Assembly (NCBI RefSeq): GCF_037392515.1
Contig: NC_090285.1
Coordinates: forward strand, 5,583,501-5,647,500
Reading direction: 5' to 3'
From: Haliotis asinina
Taxonomy: Eukaryota > Mollusca > Gastropoda > Lepetellida > Haliotidae
DNA: 64,000 nt
Shown here: in pieces, positions 1-9,900 of the stretch
How the letters are laid out: the number at the start of each line of letters is the position of its first letter
How positions within the stretch are numbered: the first letter of the stretch is position 1
The notes under the pieces: generated by a model
The model's input: only the letters and a program-made list of their open reading frames with translations
Databases searched by the model: none
What the model was told of the DNA's origin: nothing
Made by a program: the position numbers and the translations under genes

Positions 1-54
1 CATACACACGCCCACAGACACACACACACCAATCAGTTATCTACTAACTACTTA

Positions 55-394
55 CTGCTTGACAAGTATTAGATGAGCCAGCGCAGTGAATGCATTTGTG
101 ACAAGCAGGTGGGGCAAGTAATCTGGACAAATACATTTTGATGCTATAGGTTGATTGGTGATTAAGCTGACCGTGGCGTGAAGTCAATACCGCTACTGTT
201 TAACACACATCTCATAGAGCGATTTTAGTTCAGCAAAATACCATCACAATTTGCACAAGGAAATTGAACTTTTCAATATTTAGACAACAACCTGTTTCCC
301 TCTTGTTTCAAATGGAATGTTCTAGAGGGCATTCCCATATATGCAAATTAGGGTCACTTGTCAAGTCGTGGCTCATCTAATACTTGTCAAACAG
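55..394. mobile_element. Short non-autonomous DNA transposon (MITE), Tc1/mariner-like
   Basis: The two ends are inverted copies of a 26-bp sequence starting CTGYTTGACAAGTATTAG, with one mismatch between them. Each end is flanked by TA (53-54 and 395-396), the target duplication typical of Tc1/mariner and related elements. The 340-bp interior has no useful reading frame. It is seen as ends plus TA; the superfamily assignment is inferred. Confidence 0.7.
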
Positions 395-396
395 TA

Positions 397-1743
397 GACC
401 ACTATTTTTATCTCATCTGACAGCTCAACAGTTCATTTCAGACTATATGATACATGTATATACATATCAATATTATATCTTACATCTGAAAGAAAGTACA
501 CAACATGAACACTTTGAGTTCAGCTTGCAATGACAATGGTAAAGGTATGTTACACAACACACAATAATGTTTAGTGACTTGGAAGCTCTGATGTACATGC
601 AAACTGTCATCTTAGGCTAGGCTTATGCTTCCTGTCATTATTGCTGATGAGGGTTCCACGGCATAAAGTGACCTCGGCACTGTGCAGAACACAGAGGCTT
701 ACCGTATATTACCATAGATAAGCCGACTCCTTAACTTGACCCTTAAAATCAGTATCAGAGCTAGCTCAGCCAACTCAGACCAGAAGACAACTGGCAGATA
801 CTGATAATTATTACTTCAGTCCACATTCAGTCCGTTTAATAATAGTTTCAGGTATTACACTTTACTGGTCACTGCATGAGAATTCATCAAGGTATATTAT
901 TTGTACATTATTGAACTAAATCACAGGTGATGACGGGGAAACACAGCTGATTGCCATTTCCAGCTGCATAGTCAACACAAATACATATAGTAGTGTCAAT
1001 CCCTGCATATAATACAATGCCCAGTAAAGCCAAATTAGACTTGAAAACGTAAATAATCTTGTCTAGTGATGTTTATTTGCAAATTTGACATCTTCACAAT
1101 CAAAGTCATTTACTCATACTCGTTCATGTGAAACGATATGATGTCATTTCCTTACTGCTGGTCACTAGAAAAAAAAGTTTGACGAAAGTGTAACCAACAG
1201 ATAAGCCTACATCCTTCTACTGGCTGCTTTGGCTTATCTGTTGCAATATATTGTAGTCGATGATGGCAAAATATAAGGAAATATCTAAAATTGCATTTCT
1301 TTTAACAGTTCTGAATTTTTTTTAATTTATATGCTTCAGCTGCACTCAAGAGTATTTTCAATCTAAATGACAGTTCAACCTTTTTCTTATTAGTCTACAA
1401 TGCTTCAACAAACCAACTTACTATGTCATTTGTAGCTTTGTTGTTTTCAACAAAAACTCTTCAAAGTGATATTTCATGATACCTTATTTCTGTTTGTTTT
1501 CATACCATGAGCATCTGCTGAAATAATACGAAGCATCAGAAAGAAGCTATTTTTCATGTCTGCAAATCTGTAAACCACAAAAATATATTATGCATCACCT
1601 AAAATATGACTTTGAACATCTCCTGTGCTAAGATCACTTTGTGCAAATGGACCTTGAAGCATATCAAGCATAAGAGTCATCAACCATGAGTATTCTAAAT
1701 ATTTCATGTGTATGTCATAACATGTATATAAGATCTCTATTCA
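397..1743. other. Gene-less stretch, nothing recognised
   Basis: AT-rich sequence without long open frames, conserved peptide stretches or clear repeats. It lies beyond the 3' end of ZUP1. Confidence 0.5.
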
Positions 1744-2190
1744 ATGTATATTACATGTGTATTCAATGTATATTACATGTGTACATTATGTGGTGTTTTC
1801 AATGTTTATTATAATATATATATAATGTCTCTCGGGTGTTTGTATATTACATGTGTACATTATGTGGTGTTTTCAATGTTTACTATAATATATATATACT
1901 GTCTCTCGGGTGTTTGTATATTACATGTGTACATTATGTGGAGTTTTCAATGTTTATTATAATATATATATACTGTCTCTCGGGTGTTTGTATATTACAT
2001 GTGTACATTATGTGGTGTTTTCAATGTTTATTATAATATATATATCCTGTCTCTCGGGTGTTTGTATATTACATGTGTACATTATGTGGTGTTTTCAATG
2101 TTTATTATAATATATATATCCTGTCTCTCGGGTGTTTGTATATTACATGTGTACATTATGTGGTGTTTTCAATGTTTATTATAATATATA
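1744..2190. repeat. 74-bp tandem satellite, about 5-6 copies
   Basis: A 74-bp unit, recognised by CTCTCGGGTGTTTG followed by ATTACATGTGTACATTATG, recurs with the cores spaced exactly 74 bp apart. Copies are nearly identical. The array is cut by the transposon at 2191-3802 and one more partial unit follows at 3803-3845. Small ORFs repeated every 74 bp are a by-product of the array, not genes. Confidence 0.9.
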
Positions 2191-3802
2191 CATATGGAAA
2201 TTAATTAAGCAACACCAAATTCAAAGACACATAAAAACGTAACAAAGTTTAACGAAGTAATTTTGATGATTGATTATTCAATTTTGATGTATTGACATAC
2301 AGCATGAGCTTTTCATGGGTTGATATGACGCGCGTGAAGCTTGCACAGCGCACGTGCATTGCTTTAACCTCAACTTTCGAAAAATGCACTTTTTCCCTGG
2401 GGTGTTTACAAGCGCAGGTTGTCGATTGCATTCGGTTTTTCATTCATTTCAATGTCATGGCACGTAGGAAATTATCAGAGGCCACTCGTTGGCAAATAAT
2501 CGGCATGAGGAATGCTGGTATGTCTCTAAGACAAATCGGGACTCAAATCGGACGACATCATTCCATAATTTCAAAACTTTTGAAAAAATACCGGGCCACT
2601 AATGAAGTTAAAGACCTGCCTAGACCAGGAAGACCCAGGAAGACCACAGTCCGGGAGGACAGAGCTTTACTGAGACTTGTACGGCGCAGGTCCTTCGACT
2701 CGAGCTCTCGGTTGAGACAGGAGTGGCTTCCAGGGAGACCCATCTCGAACAGGACTGTTCGGAATCGTCTGAAAGCTGCAGGATACCGGGCAAGGAGGCC
2801 AATCAAGCGACCCAGACTGTCTCCAGCCCATAAGGCAGCCCGACTGGCCTGGTGTAATGACCGTTTGCACTGGAACATTGCCTCTTGGAGGAAGGTCCAT
2901 TTCTCAGATGAGAGCCGGTTCTTGCTGCACATGGTGGACGGTCGTACTCGGGTCTGGAGGCAGAGGAACACAGCAATGGCTCCACGGAACATCCAGGAGA
3001 CTGTGGCCTTTGGGGGAGGTTCCGTTATGGTATGGGGGTGCATTTCCATGAACTGCAAGTTGGATATCATTACCATCCGTGGCAACCTTAACGGTGTTCG
3101 ATACCAACAGGAGGTTCTTGACAGGGCTGTGGTACCTCATTTTGAGAACCATCCTCTGGCAACGAGACCCATATTTATGGACGACAATGCTAGACCTCAC
3201 AGGGCGCATGCTGTAAATGATTTTTTGCGGCAAAATGCAATTGACAGAATTCCATGGCCTGCCATGAGCCCTGACCTCAACCCCATTGAACATTTGTGGG
3301 ACTTTATTGGCCGTCGTGTGAGGCAGAGAGACCCACCAGTCCATAATCTCAACGAATTGACGGCTGCCCTGCATGAGGAGTGGAACAGGATCCCCCAGAA
3401 TCAGATCCGGAGACTCATCCAAGGAATGAGGAGGCGTCTGGAATCGGTGGTGCGTGCGCAGGGAGGACACACTAGATATTGATGAAAGTCGGTGTGCAGA
3501 CTCTCAGATGACTGTTCTTTCTTTCCATGTGACATTTGTGTTAATACACCTGACAACAACGTCTGTGGATGAATAGTAAATTGTGTCCATTTTTTCATGA
3601 ATTTAAGACAGTTTTAAGAATTTGGATTTCGTTGCAATAAAGCAAAGTCTTGATACTTTTTCCCTTTAAGTTGTTTGTCAGAGATCGTCTGTTGAATAAA
3701 AAAGTGTCAAACTATATCAACCCGGCATATTTTGATTGTCAGAACACTTCAAAGTTGCTCCAATAGAAAAAATTGGGGTGTTGCTTGATTAATTTCCAGG
3801 TG
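2191..3802 (+). mobile_element. Tc1-like DNA transposon, apparently complete
   Basis: A 1612-bp element sits inside the 74-bp satellite. Its ends are imperfect inverted repeats (left CATATGGAAATTAATTAAGC, right end reversed CACCTGGAAATTAATCAAGC, both continuing AACACC). It is flanked by TA (2189-2190 and 3803-3804), the Tc1/mariner target duplication. It holds one transposase gene (2457-3482) and an AATAAA signal at 3636-3641 downstream of the stop. Satellite sequence resumes immediately to the right, so the empty site is easy to picture. Intact frame and matching ends suggest a fairly recent insertion. Confidence 0.93.
2457..3482 (+). CDS. Tc1/mariner transposase, DD34E
   Basis: 341-residue transposase that would bind the element's inverted ends and cut and paste it at TA sites. 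The N-terminal third is a helix-turn-helix region (RWQIIGMRNAGMSLRQIG around residues 10-27, then ISKLLKKY), followed by a GRPRKTT AT-hook-like motif near residue 60. The catalytic triad is visible: D in FSDESRF, D in FMDDNARPH, and E in LNPIEHLW, with 34 residues between the second D and the E, i.e. DD34E. Length matches the family (about 340). The frame stays open 55 codons further upstream to 2292, but the ATG at 2457 (MARRKLSE) begins the recognisable domain and gives the usual length. No internal stop or frameshift is seen, so the gene may be functional; activity cannot be judged from sequence alone. Confidence 0.93.
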   Translation: MARRKLSEATRWQIIGMRNAGMSLRQIGTQIGRHHSIISKLLKKYRATNEVKDLPRPGRPRKTTVREDRALLRLVRRRSFDSSSRLRQEWLPGRPISNRTVRNRLKAAGYRARRPIKRPRLSPAHKAARLAWCNDRLHWNIASWRKVHFSDESRFLLHMVDGRTRVWRQRNTAMAPRNIQETVAFGGGSVMVWGCISMNCKLDIITIRGNLNGVRYQQEVLDRAVVPHFENHPLATRPIFMDDNARPHRAHAVNDFLRQNAIDRIPWPAMSPDLNPIEHLWDFIGRRVRQRDPPVHNLNELTAALHEEWNRIPQNQIRRLIQGMRRRLESVVRAQGGHTRY

Positions 3803-3845
3803 TATATATATCCTGTCTCTCGGGTGTTTGTATATTCCATGTCTA
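3803..3845. repeat. Right-hand remnant of the 74-bp satellite
   Basis: The TATATATCCTGTCTCTCGGG core of the satellite at 1744-2190 resumes directly after the transposon's right end and then decays. Confidence 0.85.
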
Positions 3846-4088
3846 TTCTGTTTTCTGTTTTCCATGTGTATACCTTATTCATCACATGTGAATTTTTTTC
3901 ATGAATATAACAAGTGGACAATATGTCAGCTTAACATGGAAAATAAGTCCCAAATGATGCTATTATTGTTAGACATTAACTATTAACCATTCAAAGAAAA
4001 CGTGAACCGAAGCTGTGGTGAAAAACAAGGGGCCTACTTGCTGCCAACAGTTGGTAGTGGTTGGCAGCTACGGTGAAATTTAGTGGTG

Positions 4089-4133
4089 GTAATGATGATG
4101 ATGATGATGATGGCGGTGGTGGTGATCACGACA

Positions 4134-4166
<33 letters not shown>

Positions 4167-4192
4167 TGGTGGTGGTGGTGGTGATCACGACA

Positions 4193-4240
<48 letters not shown>
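4089..4240. repeat. GAT/ATG microsatellite with GGT interruptions
   Basis: Long runs of GAT triplets, interrupted twice by a GGTGATCACGACAATGATG segment, so the array also has a higher-order period of roughly 65-70 bp. Both strands give open frames (poly-Asp/Met and poly-His) that are purely compositional. Confidence 0.95.
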
Positions 4241-4242
<2 letters not shown>

Positions 4243-4339
4243 GCTGCATTGGTTAACAAACAGCTGACTCACAAATATTGTTGAATGCCATTCATGAAAA
4301 TACACCTGATGAATAATTACTCTTTTGCTCCGCTACAGC

Positions 4340-4588
4340 TTATTTGTTAATACCACTGTATTAGGATAAAAACATAAATAAACTTCCACTTGGACAATGG
4401 CTGCTTGAAAATTGGGGCACGAAGTCTTTTGTTTAAAAGGTATACAGCATCATAGTAGTTGATATGAATGGCATTAGATCACTGCTCTAGAGGCAATGAT
4501 GTGTTACTGGTTTGTCAAAGCAGGCTCTATTGCACATTTGAATATATTCACTCAACCTTCATATTCAGTATTCAATATAACACTAAGA
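4340..4588. repeat. Left copy of a recent 250-bp direct duplication
   Basis: Begins TTATTTGTTAATACCACTG and matches 5000-5239 almost base for base: I count two substitutions and one 9-bp indel. About 410 bp lie between the copies. The content is non-coding. It is either a local duplication or two copies of an unknown repeat. Confidence 0.9.
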
Positions 4589-4999
4589 ATATTTACAATT
4601 TTATACACATAACGTAACATATGTACAAATATTCTGTTGATAAACCTACATTCTTATATTATTTTATGAAGAACGATCATAATGCCAGGTCAAGCTCAAT
4701 GTGCCTTTGTACAAAATAACATAAATGCTGTCAAGCCTAGTGACCACATAAAAAATACAGTTAATCCGAGAAGCATCCTCCATGCCTAGAAACAAACCTA
4801 GTGTTGTAAACATTGACTTCCTTGTAACCTCCAAAGGCAATCTGTTATAATGAAGGCAAACACAAACTATATGTCAGAAATTTCAACCAACTGGTCCTTT
4901 ATATAACCATCACTGAAAAAGCTAAATATGAAGTCTATGTTGAAGCTATCATTTCAGGATGCTGTTTTCAATGTGCTAATCTAACACAATTTGTTTAAA

Positions 5000-5239
5000 T
5001 TATTTGTTAATACCACTGTATTAGGATAAAAACATAAATAAACTTCCCCTTGGACAATGGCTGCTTGAAAATTGGGGCACGAAGTCTTTTGTTTAAAAGG
5101 TATACAGCATCATAGTAGTTGATATTAGATCACTGCTCTAGAGGCAATGATGTGTTACTGGTTTGTCAAAGCAGGCTCTATTGCACATTTGAATATATTC
5201 ACTCAACCTTCGTATTCAGTATTCAATATAACACTAAGA
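5000..5239. repeat. Right copy of the 250-bp direct duplication
   Basis: Partner of 4340-4588. It lacks 9 bp (GAATGGCAT) present in the left copy, next to a GATAT that could have supported slippage. Confidence 0.9.
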
Positions 5240-6185
5240 GAGTGTTTCGAGCCAATTTTCACATTGTCCTGTTTGCATAATCAGTTACAATTAGAGCAGT
5301 AAATACCATCTGAAAGAGGTTAAACACCCATTTCTTTCACTGTTTCAGAGTTCAGTAGCAAATGTGTCATGGTTTGACAAATAAACTTAGTAATACAAAA
5401 TAATCAGATGTTTTTAAACTTCTTTTGACTAATATTTTACAACTTGAAGTTAAATAAATGAACTGTTGCTTTATTAATTACTTATTGATAGTATAAATAA
5501 TTAAACTTTTCGGCCTGTCACTTTCATCCTGCCTAATGCCCCTTTAGCCTTCTAGTTTCTCAGAAAAAGTGTTTGTCAGACAAACTCTGTCTAACAGCCT
5601 AAAATGCTTCAGTATCAGATATCAGATACTTTGATAGACATCTGTCATATACTACTGTTGTGCTCGTCTGTTTGACTACTGTACGTTCCTCTATGATGAA
5701 TGTGGATGATAACAGATGGATATTCTCACACGCTCAGACATCTTGTGCATAGACAGGAGGCAGCAGTAGACTTCTGCGAAATAATATACTTGTGAGTGCC
5801 TCTATGGGAGATAACTCTCAACTAATTCGCTCCGACTTCATTACTTTACTTTCCTGAAATAGATAAAGAATTCAACATCACAGCTCGGTTGGTCATCATG
5901 TGGTTCAGATATTGAATAAAATACCTTGATCCTGTAAAGGGCCATTTTCTTTGGTAAGAGTTATATTTTTCATCTATTTTAGTTTCAGATTTTTCATATA
6001 AACAATTTGCTCTGTTACTCAAAAGCAAAGCATATTTATAGCAGAGGGGAAAGAAAACATGTGTGAGTTTTACATGTTAAATTCAGAAAAGCTGACTTCC
6101 GACTTACATGCTCAAAACCAAAATGTTTGGGCATTGGACATGTTTACCCATAACACTTTACAGGCAAAACTGTACTTCAGCTACG
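5240..6185. other. Gene-less stretch, nothing recognised
   Basis: AT-rich, short frames only, no conserved peptide and no clear repeat. Confidence 0.45.
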
Positions 6186-6915
6186 AACCACCCTACTCCT
6201 ACTTTACTCCTACTTTACATACCCCTGCATTACCCTCGTCCACCCTTCACTACCTTTACATGCCCCTACTTCACCCTCGTCCAACCTTCACTACCCTAAC
6301 ATCCCCGTACCTTACCCTTGTCCACCCTTCACTACCCTACCTTTACCCTAATACATCCGTACATTACCCTTGTCCACCCCCCACTACCCTGCCACACACT
6401 TGCTTTACTCCTGACAGCGCCTACTTTATTCTAAGACACCCCTACTTCACTCTGACACATCCCTACTTTACCCTCATACATTATTCAAGTAACCTGACAT
6501 ACCCCACCTTTACCCTCGTCCATCCTTCACTACCGACATACCCCACCTTTACCCTCGTCCACCCTTCACTACCCTGACATGTCCCTACTTTACCCTCGTC
6601 CACCCTTCAGTACCCATACACACCCCTACTTTACCCTTGTTCACCTCTCACTACGCTGACACACCTCTATTTCACCCCTAACACCTCTTTTTCACGCCAC
6701 ACCAATCTGTCCCACCCTTCTCTACCCTGACACACCCCTACCTTACCCTCTTCCACAGTACTCACTCACACCCCTATTTCACCCTAACACACTTCTTTTT
6801 CTCCCTACACCAACATGTCCCACCCTTCTTTACCCTGGTACACCCCTATTTCACCCTAACACACCTCTTCTTCACCCTACACCAACCTGTCCCACCCATC
6901 TCTACCCTGACACAC
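6186..6915. repeat. C-rich minisatellite abutting ZUP1
   Basis: Irregular units of about 40-45 bp built from CCCCTACTTTACCCTCGTCC and ACCCTTCACTACCCTGACAC, about 17 units with variants. It runs rightwards into the last codons of ZUP1 (stop at 6902-6904), so the ZUP1 3'UTR is probably transcribed from it. On the ZUP1 mRNA sense it is G-rich (repeated GGGTA). Confidence 0.9.
6425..6430 (-). terminator. Candidate poly(A) signal of ZUP1
   Basis: TTTATT on the plus strand gives AATAAA in the ZUP1 direction, 472 bp after the stop and inside the minisatellite. It is the nearest canonical signal I see. Its use is inferred. Confidence 0.35.
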
Positions 6916-9900
6916 TCACATCATACTCCTTGTCTGACAACACAGCTACTACTGCAACTAGCTGGTACTGCTTGGCTCGGAGTCCGTTGATGTTGCGACG
7001 AAGAGTCCTCATCATGTTACCATTGATGAAACCAGTGAACTGAATCATCTGTTTCTTAGGAGTGCTAGGATCAAATATAAGTAGACGCCCAGTTTTGTCA
7101 CGCATTTCCTCATAGCCAACTATTGTCCGACTGTGACCTGAAAACAGTGATTACTTTGTGAAATGAAAGAGGTGATTTGAGAAACAAGGATACACTAAGA
7201 TGGATTTAACGCCACTTTGAATAAATAGTTACTTTAAACCATGGAAGCATTAGACAGGAAGATGGACACAAATGATGTAGGTCATCAACATTCACATCTT
7301 TATAATTCCCATGCACTCATGATTTGAACTCAGCAAGGAAAGTAATCAGGTCAAATCTAAGAATTCAAACAATCATAATTAGGTTAGGTGTTTGCTGACC
7401 TTGGTGCTGAAGATAGAGAGGGGGCTTGAAGGCACCAGGACGGCTAAAGTATTCCTTCACCCATTGAAACAGCTTCGGGTGTGTCCCATCAGGACCAGAT
7501 GGCGAATGGAAGTCGATCAACTGACATCTGCAAATGAAATGTGTTTACCAGAACTTGTCTTTTCAAGACTGTGATCACATCCTACTGAATAAGCAATAAG
7601 GAAAATCAAAAACCAAGGTACAACATAAAAAAGAACAGGTAGAAGTTCAACAAACAAATTAAAAGATCATCAAGCAAGCTAGAACTTGCTTTGGCTTTTC
7701 TTTCTATGGGAGATTATTGTTGAGAAATATGGGGATATTTTTTTTATATGATTATGATTAATCATCAATGTTTTCAAAGTTACTGGATATCCTCAAATAT
7801 TATACATGCATTAATATTATCTAAAACTACATCAGTCTTAAACAGTTCCTCTACACCATTTCTACAGTAGTGAGTACATGTACAGTAAAACAAGTGAGTA
7901 CTGACTTCATCTTGAGGGAAGAAAGAGTGGCCACAATCTCAGTGGCACCTATCCACTTCCTGGTGTTGGCAACACGCCCCCCAAGCTGCTCACAGCCCTG
8001 CTTGTCAAAACCCTTCTCCCAGGCAGCCTCAATCAGACGCTGGATCTTGGGGATGGACGGGATAAGTGGGCGACCTGGCAAAATGTGTACAGTATCACCA
8101 TTTTATTCCAACAACCATAAGGCAACACTTGTTTATATTCCAATCAAAAATATATAACACCACATTCATAATCAGTGCATAAATACAATTGCTATTTAAA
8201 CAAGAGTCATCAGAAGATGACATATCCCCCCCGGCCCCAACATGTTTGAAAGGACAAATCATTGACAGGTACTCATTGTTTTTTTAGACTAAGTTTAAAT
8301 TGTTTCCATCGAATTCATGAAAATTATAAATGCCATATATCTGTAATCAGCAAAGTCACATTTTCAAGATCTGTCTCATATATCTGCCAAGAGATGTTGA
8401 AAGATATGAAATGGTTTTCGAGTTGTGCTCTGGGAAAGAAGCCCATACCTCCATTTTGAGACTAAGTCCAAAACATTTCCATGGAAACCAAGAAAATAAT
8501 AAATAAAAAAAACCTTTAAAAACCAAAAGGCACCACTTTGGGGTCTGCGACACACATTAAGAAGTTCTTGAGTTCTGCTCTGGAAACGAAACACACCTCT
8601 CACTTTTGAGACTAGGTCCAAAACGTTTCCATGGAAACTGAGAAAATAATAAATCACAAGATCCTGTACATAGCAAAAGGCACCACTATAGGTTCTGACT
8701 GATATATCTACCAAGTTTTGCAGAAAAATATTGAATGGTTTTTGAGTTCTGCTTCGGAAACGAAGCATGTCCCTCCATTTGGAGACAAAGTCTGAAACGT
8801 TTCCATGGAAACCGAGAAAATAATACATCATAAAAACCTGTACATAGCAAAAGGCACCATTTTGGGGTCTGCCACACATATCTACCAAGTAACACTGACA
8901 GATATTTAGAAGTGTTAGAGTTCTGCTCTGGAAACGAAACACACCTCTCCATTTTGAGACAAAGTCCAAAACGTTTCCATGGAGACCAAGAAAATAATAA
9001 ATCACAAAAACCTGTAAATACCAAAAGGCACCACTATAGGTTCTGATTGATATATCTACCAAGCTTTGCAGAAAAATATTGAATGGTTTTTGAGTTCTGT
9101 TCTGGAAACGAAACACACCTCTCACTTTTCAGACTATGTCTGAAACATTTCCATGGAAACCGAGAAAATAATAAATCACAAAAACCTGTACATAGCAAAA
9201 GGCACCACTTCAGGTTGTGACTGATATATCTTTCAAGTTTTGCAGAAAAATACAGAATCTTTTTTCAGTTCTGCTCCGGAAATGAAGCCCACCCCGCCAT
9301 TAGACTAACACCAAAATGTTTGATGAAACAAAATAAATAAATAAAAATGCCAATAATCTGTAAATAGCAAAAGGCACAACCATAGGTTGAGATCTTTATA
9401 TCTATCAAGTTTGGTCTAAAATATTTAACGGTTTCTGAGTTATGCCCCTGAGACAAATTATTACAGACGGACGGACGGACGGACGGACGGACGGACTGAT
9501 GAGGCGTCGACTATATACCCCTGCATTACATGCTGGATGGATAAAAATGATGAAATGTTACATGTTCTTTTTGGGGTGTGAGGGTGTGGGTTTAAAACCC
9601 AGATGGGACTCAAACCAAAAACAGTACTAAAATCTGTCCTGTACTAAGAAAGCGTAATCCCCAAATATAACATATGTTACATAGTTCTTGTAGTTCTTGT
9701 AGAGACAAAATGTCAGAAATGCATTTGCACTAGACAATGGAGTATGCAAGGGGCAAAAATCACAGATAAAGAAGCATAAATATTCCCCCAAACAACAAGC
9801 ATATTGGCAGTTGAGTTTCATTTTGATACATGCAGACATTCTTTAGTAACAACATTATAATATTCATTAGCCCTGTTCAAAAATTTATTGGAATTCTGTG

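Noticed and set aside
1744-2184. Four overlapping 66-72-residue frames, or a CRISPR-like array
   Set aside because: Plain 74-bp tandem repeats without alternating spacers; frames recur only because the unit does. Eukaryotic context.
2558-3470. Several minus-strand frames of 60-188 residues
   Set aside because: Antisense shadows of the Tc1 transposase.
4034-4267. Poly-His and poly-Asp/Met frames
   Set aside because: Read-through of a GAT microsatellite.
6059-6577. 172-residue plus-strand frame
   Set aside because: Mostly translation of the C-rich minisatellite downstream of ZUP1.
8376-9125. 249-residue open frame on the minus strand
   Set aside because: It runs through the tandem core units of the pearl-like element; its peptide repeats follow the DNA repeats and match no protein pattern.
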